A program made the position numbers and the translations under genes. Below the pieces are notes generated by a model. That model had not been told where the DNA came from and did no database searches. It saw only the letters and a list, made by a program, of their open reading frames with translations. This document shows, piece after piece, positions 6,243 to 6,751 of a stretch of DNA of 6,751 nucleotides (its first letter is position 1; each line of letters begins with the position of its first letter). Source of the stretch: an uncultured Eubacteriales bacterium (GTDB lineage: Bacteria; Bacillota; Clostridia; Oscillospirales; UMGS1783); assembly GCA_900555065.1 (NCBI GenBank), contig USJY01000075.1, forward strand, positions 1 through 6,751, given 5' to 3'.

Positions 6243-6751
6243 TCAGTCCTTCAGTAATTTTTCTATCGCCGCACGCTTGACGCACAGGCAGAACAGACGC
6301 ATGGCCGTTTCCAGCTCGCTCACCGGCGGGAAGGACGGCGCGATGCGGATATTCCTATCCTCCGGATCGTTCTGGTACGGGTAGGTCGCGCCGGCGGAAG
6401 TCATGATTACGCCGGCCTCCTTCATCAGCTGTACAGTGCGTTTGGCGCAGCCGGGCAGCGTATTGAACGAAACGAAATATCCGCCCTTCGGCTCGGTCCA
6501 GCTTCCGATTCCAAGGCCGCTCAGCTCATTTTGCAGGGCGCTGAGCACAGCGTCGAATTTCGGCTTTAAGATTGCAGCCTGCTTCCGCATATGGCTGTGT
6601 ACGGCGTCCAGCCCGTCAAAGAAACGGATGTGCCGAAGCTGATTGATCTTATCCGGGCCGATGGTCTGATAGAACATCTGCGCCTTTATCAGCCCGATGT
6701 TCTCCATGCTTGCCGCGATGCAGGAAATGCCCGCGCCGGGGAAGCAGAACT
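6243..6751 (-). CDS. Aspartate aminotransferase, MocR-like subgroup Ic (C-terminal part; N-terminus beyond window)
   Basis: This is the last 168 or so codons of a fold-type I PLP-dependent aminotransferase, cut by the right edge of the window and ending in TGA. The open frame continues upstream of the first visible ATG (at 6707) with FCFPGAGISCIAAS, so that ATG is internal. Recognisable blocks in order are the GAG motif just after the expected PLP-binding lysine (which should lie just outside the window), TIGPDKINQLRHIRF, KPKFDAV, WTEPKGGYFVSF, GVIMTSAGATYPY and NIRIAPSFPP. The arginine of the last block is the expected binder of the substrate carboxylate. From memory these match the Aminotran_MocR family, whose characterised members are aspartate aminotransferases interconverting aspartate and oxaloacetate with 2-oxoglutarate and glutamate in the cytosol. 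The stop lies 7 bp before purB, suggesting cotranscription and a role in aspartate supply. Substrate specificity is inferred from the family. Confidence 0.88.
   Translation of the reverse strand, partial: FCFPGAGISCIAASMENIGLIKAQMFYQTIGPDKINQLRHIRFFDGLDAVHSHMRKQAAILKPKFDAVLSALQNELSGLGIGSWTEPKGGYFVSFNTLPGCAKRTVQLMKEAGVIMTSAGATYPYQNDPEDRNIRIAPSFPPVSELETAMRLFCLCVKRAAIEKLLKD

Noticed and set aside
4772..6280. A 502-codon open frame on the plus strand, antisense to purB
   Set aside because: Its codons are in exact register with purB codons, so it stays open simply because purB avoids TTA, CTA and TCA. Its translation shows no family motif, and PurB itself is unmistakable.

Overview
This 6.75 kb window looks like chromosomal DNA from a fairly G+C-rich member of the Firmicutes, probably Clostridia. 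The reasons are a single-zinc-ribbon NrdR, strong Shine-Dalgarno sites before most genes, tightly packed co-directional operons, a small protein resembling a clostridial family of unknown function, and what looks like a Spo0A box. Genus cannot be read from the sequence. All eight genes lie on the minus strand, so the biological order runs from high to low coordinates. No RNA gene, insertion sequence, phage gene or CRISPR array was seen.

Region A (6751 to 3962): the C-terminal part of a PLP-dependent aspartate aminotransferase of the MocR/subgroup Ic type is followed 7 bp later by purB (adenylosuccinate lyase). After 57 bp comes a xylose-isomerase-like TIM-barrel protein of unknown substrate. 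These probably form one transcription unit whose promoter lies outside the window. Aspartate is the amino donor for the two steps that precede the PurB reactions, so the first two genes make metabolic sense together.

Region B (3961 to 3439): a 186 bp A+T-rich gap (about 28 % G+C by hand count) carries a good sigma-A-like promoter. An exact Spo0A-box sequence, TTTGTCGAAAA, sits 7 bp upstream of its -35 element. The promoter drives one 96-residue gene of unknown function (about 46 % G+C against roughly 60 % in sampled lines of its neighbours), which ends in a clear intrinsic terminator. This isolated, possibly sporulation-controlled gene is the most interesting part of the window.

Region C (3448 to 1): a compact operon of nrdR, a PHP-domain phosphoesterase of the TrpH/RNase AM type, an ABC ATPase and its ABC-2-type membrane permease. 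The permease runs off the left edge. Stops and starts overlap or nearly touch (4 bp or 1 bp at nrdR/PHP, 18 bp gap at PHP/ATPase, 4 bp overlap at ATPase/permease), so translational coupling is likely. A candidate nrdR promoter has its -35 element inside the preceding terminator.

Most of the window is housekeeping nucleotide metabolism plus a transporter. No undescribed multi-gene system is evident.
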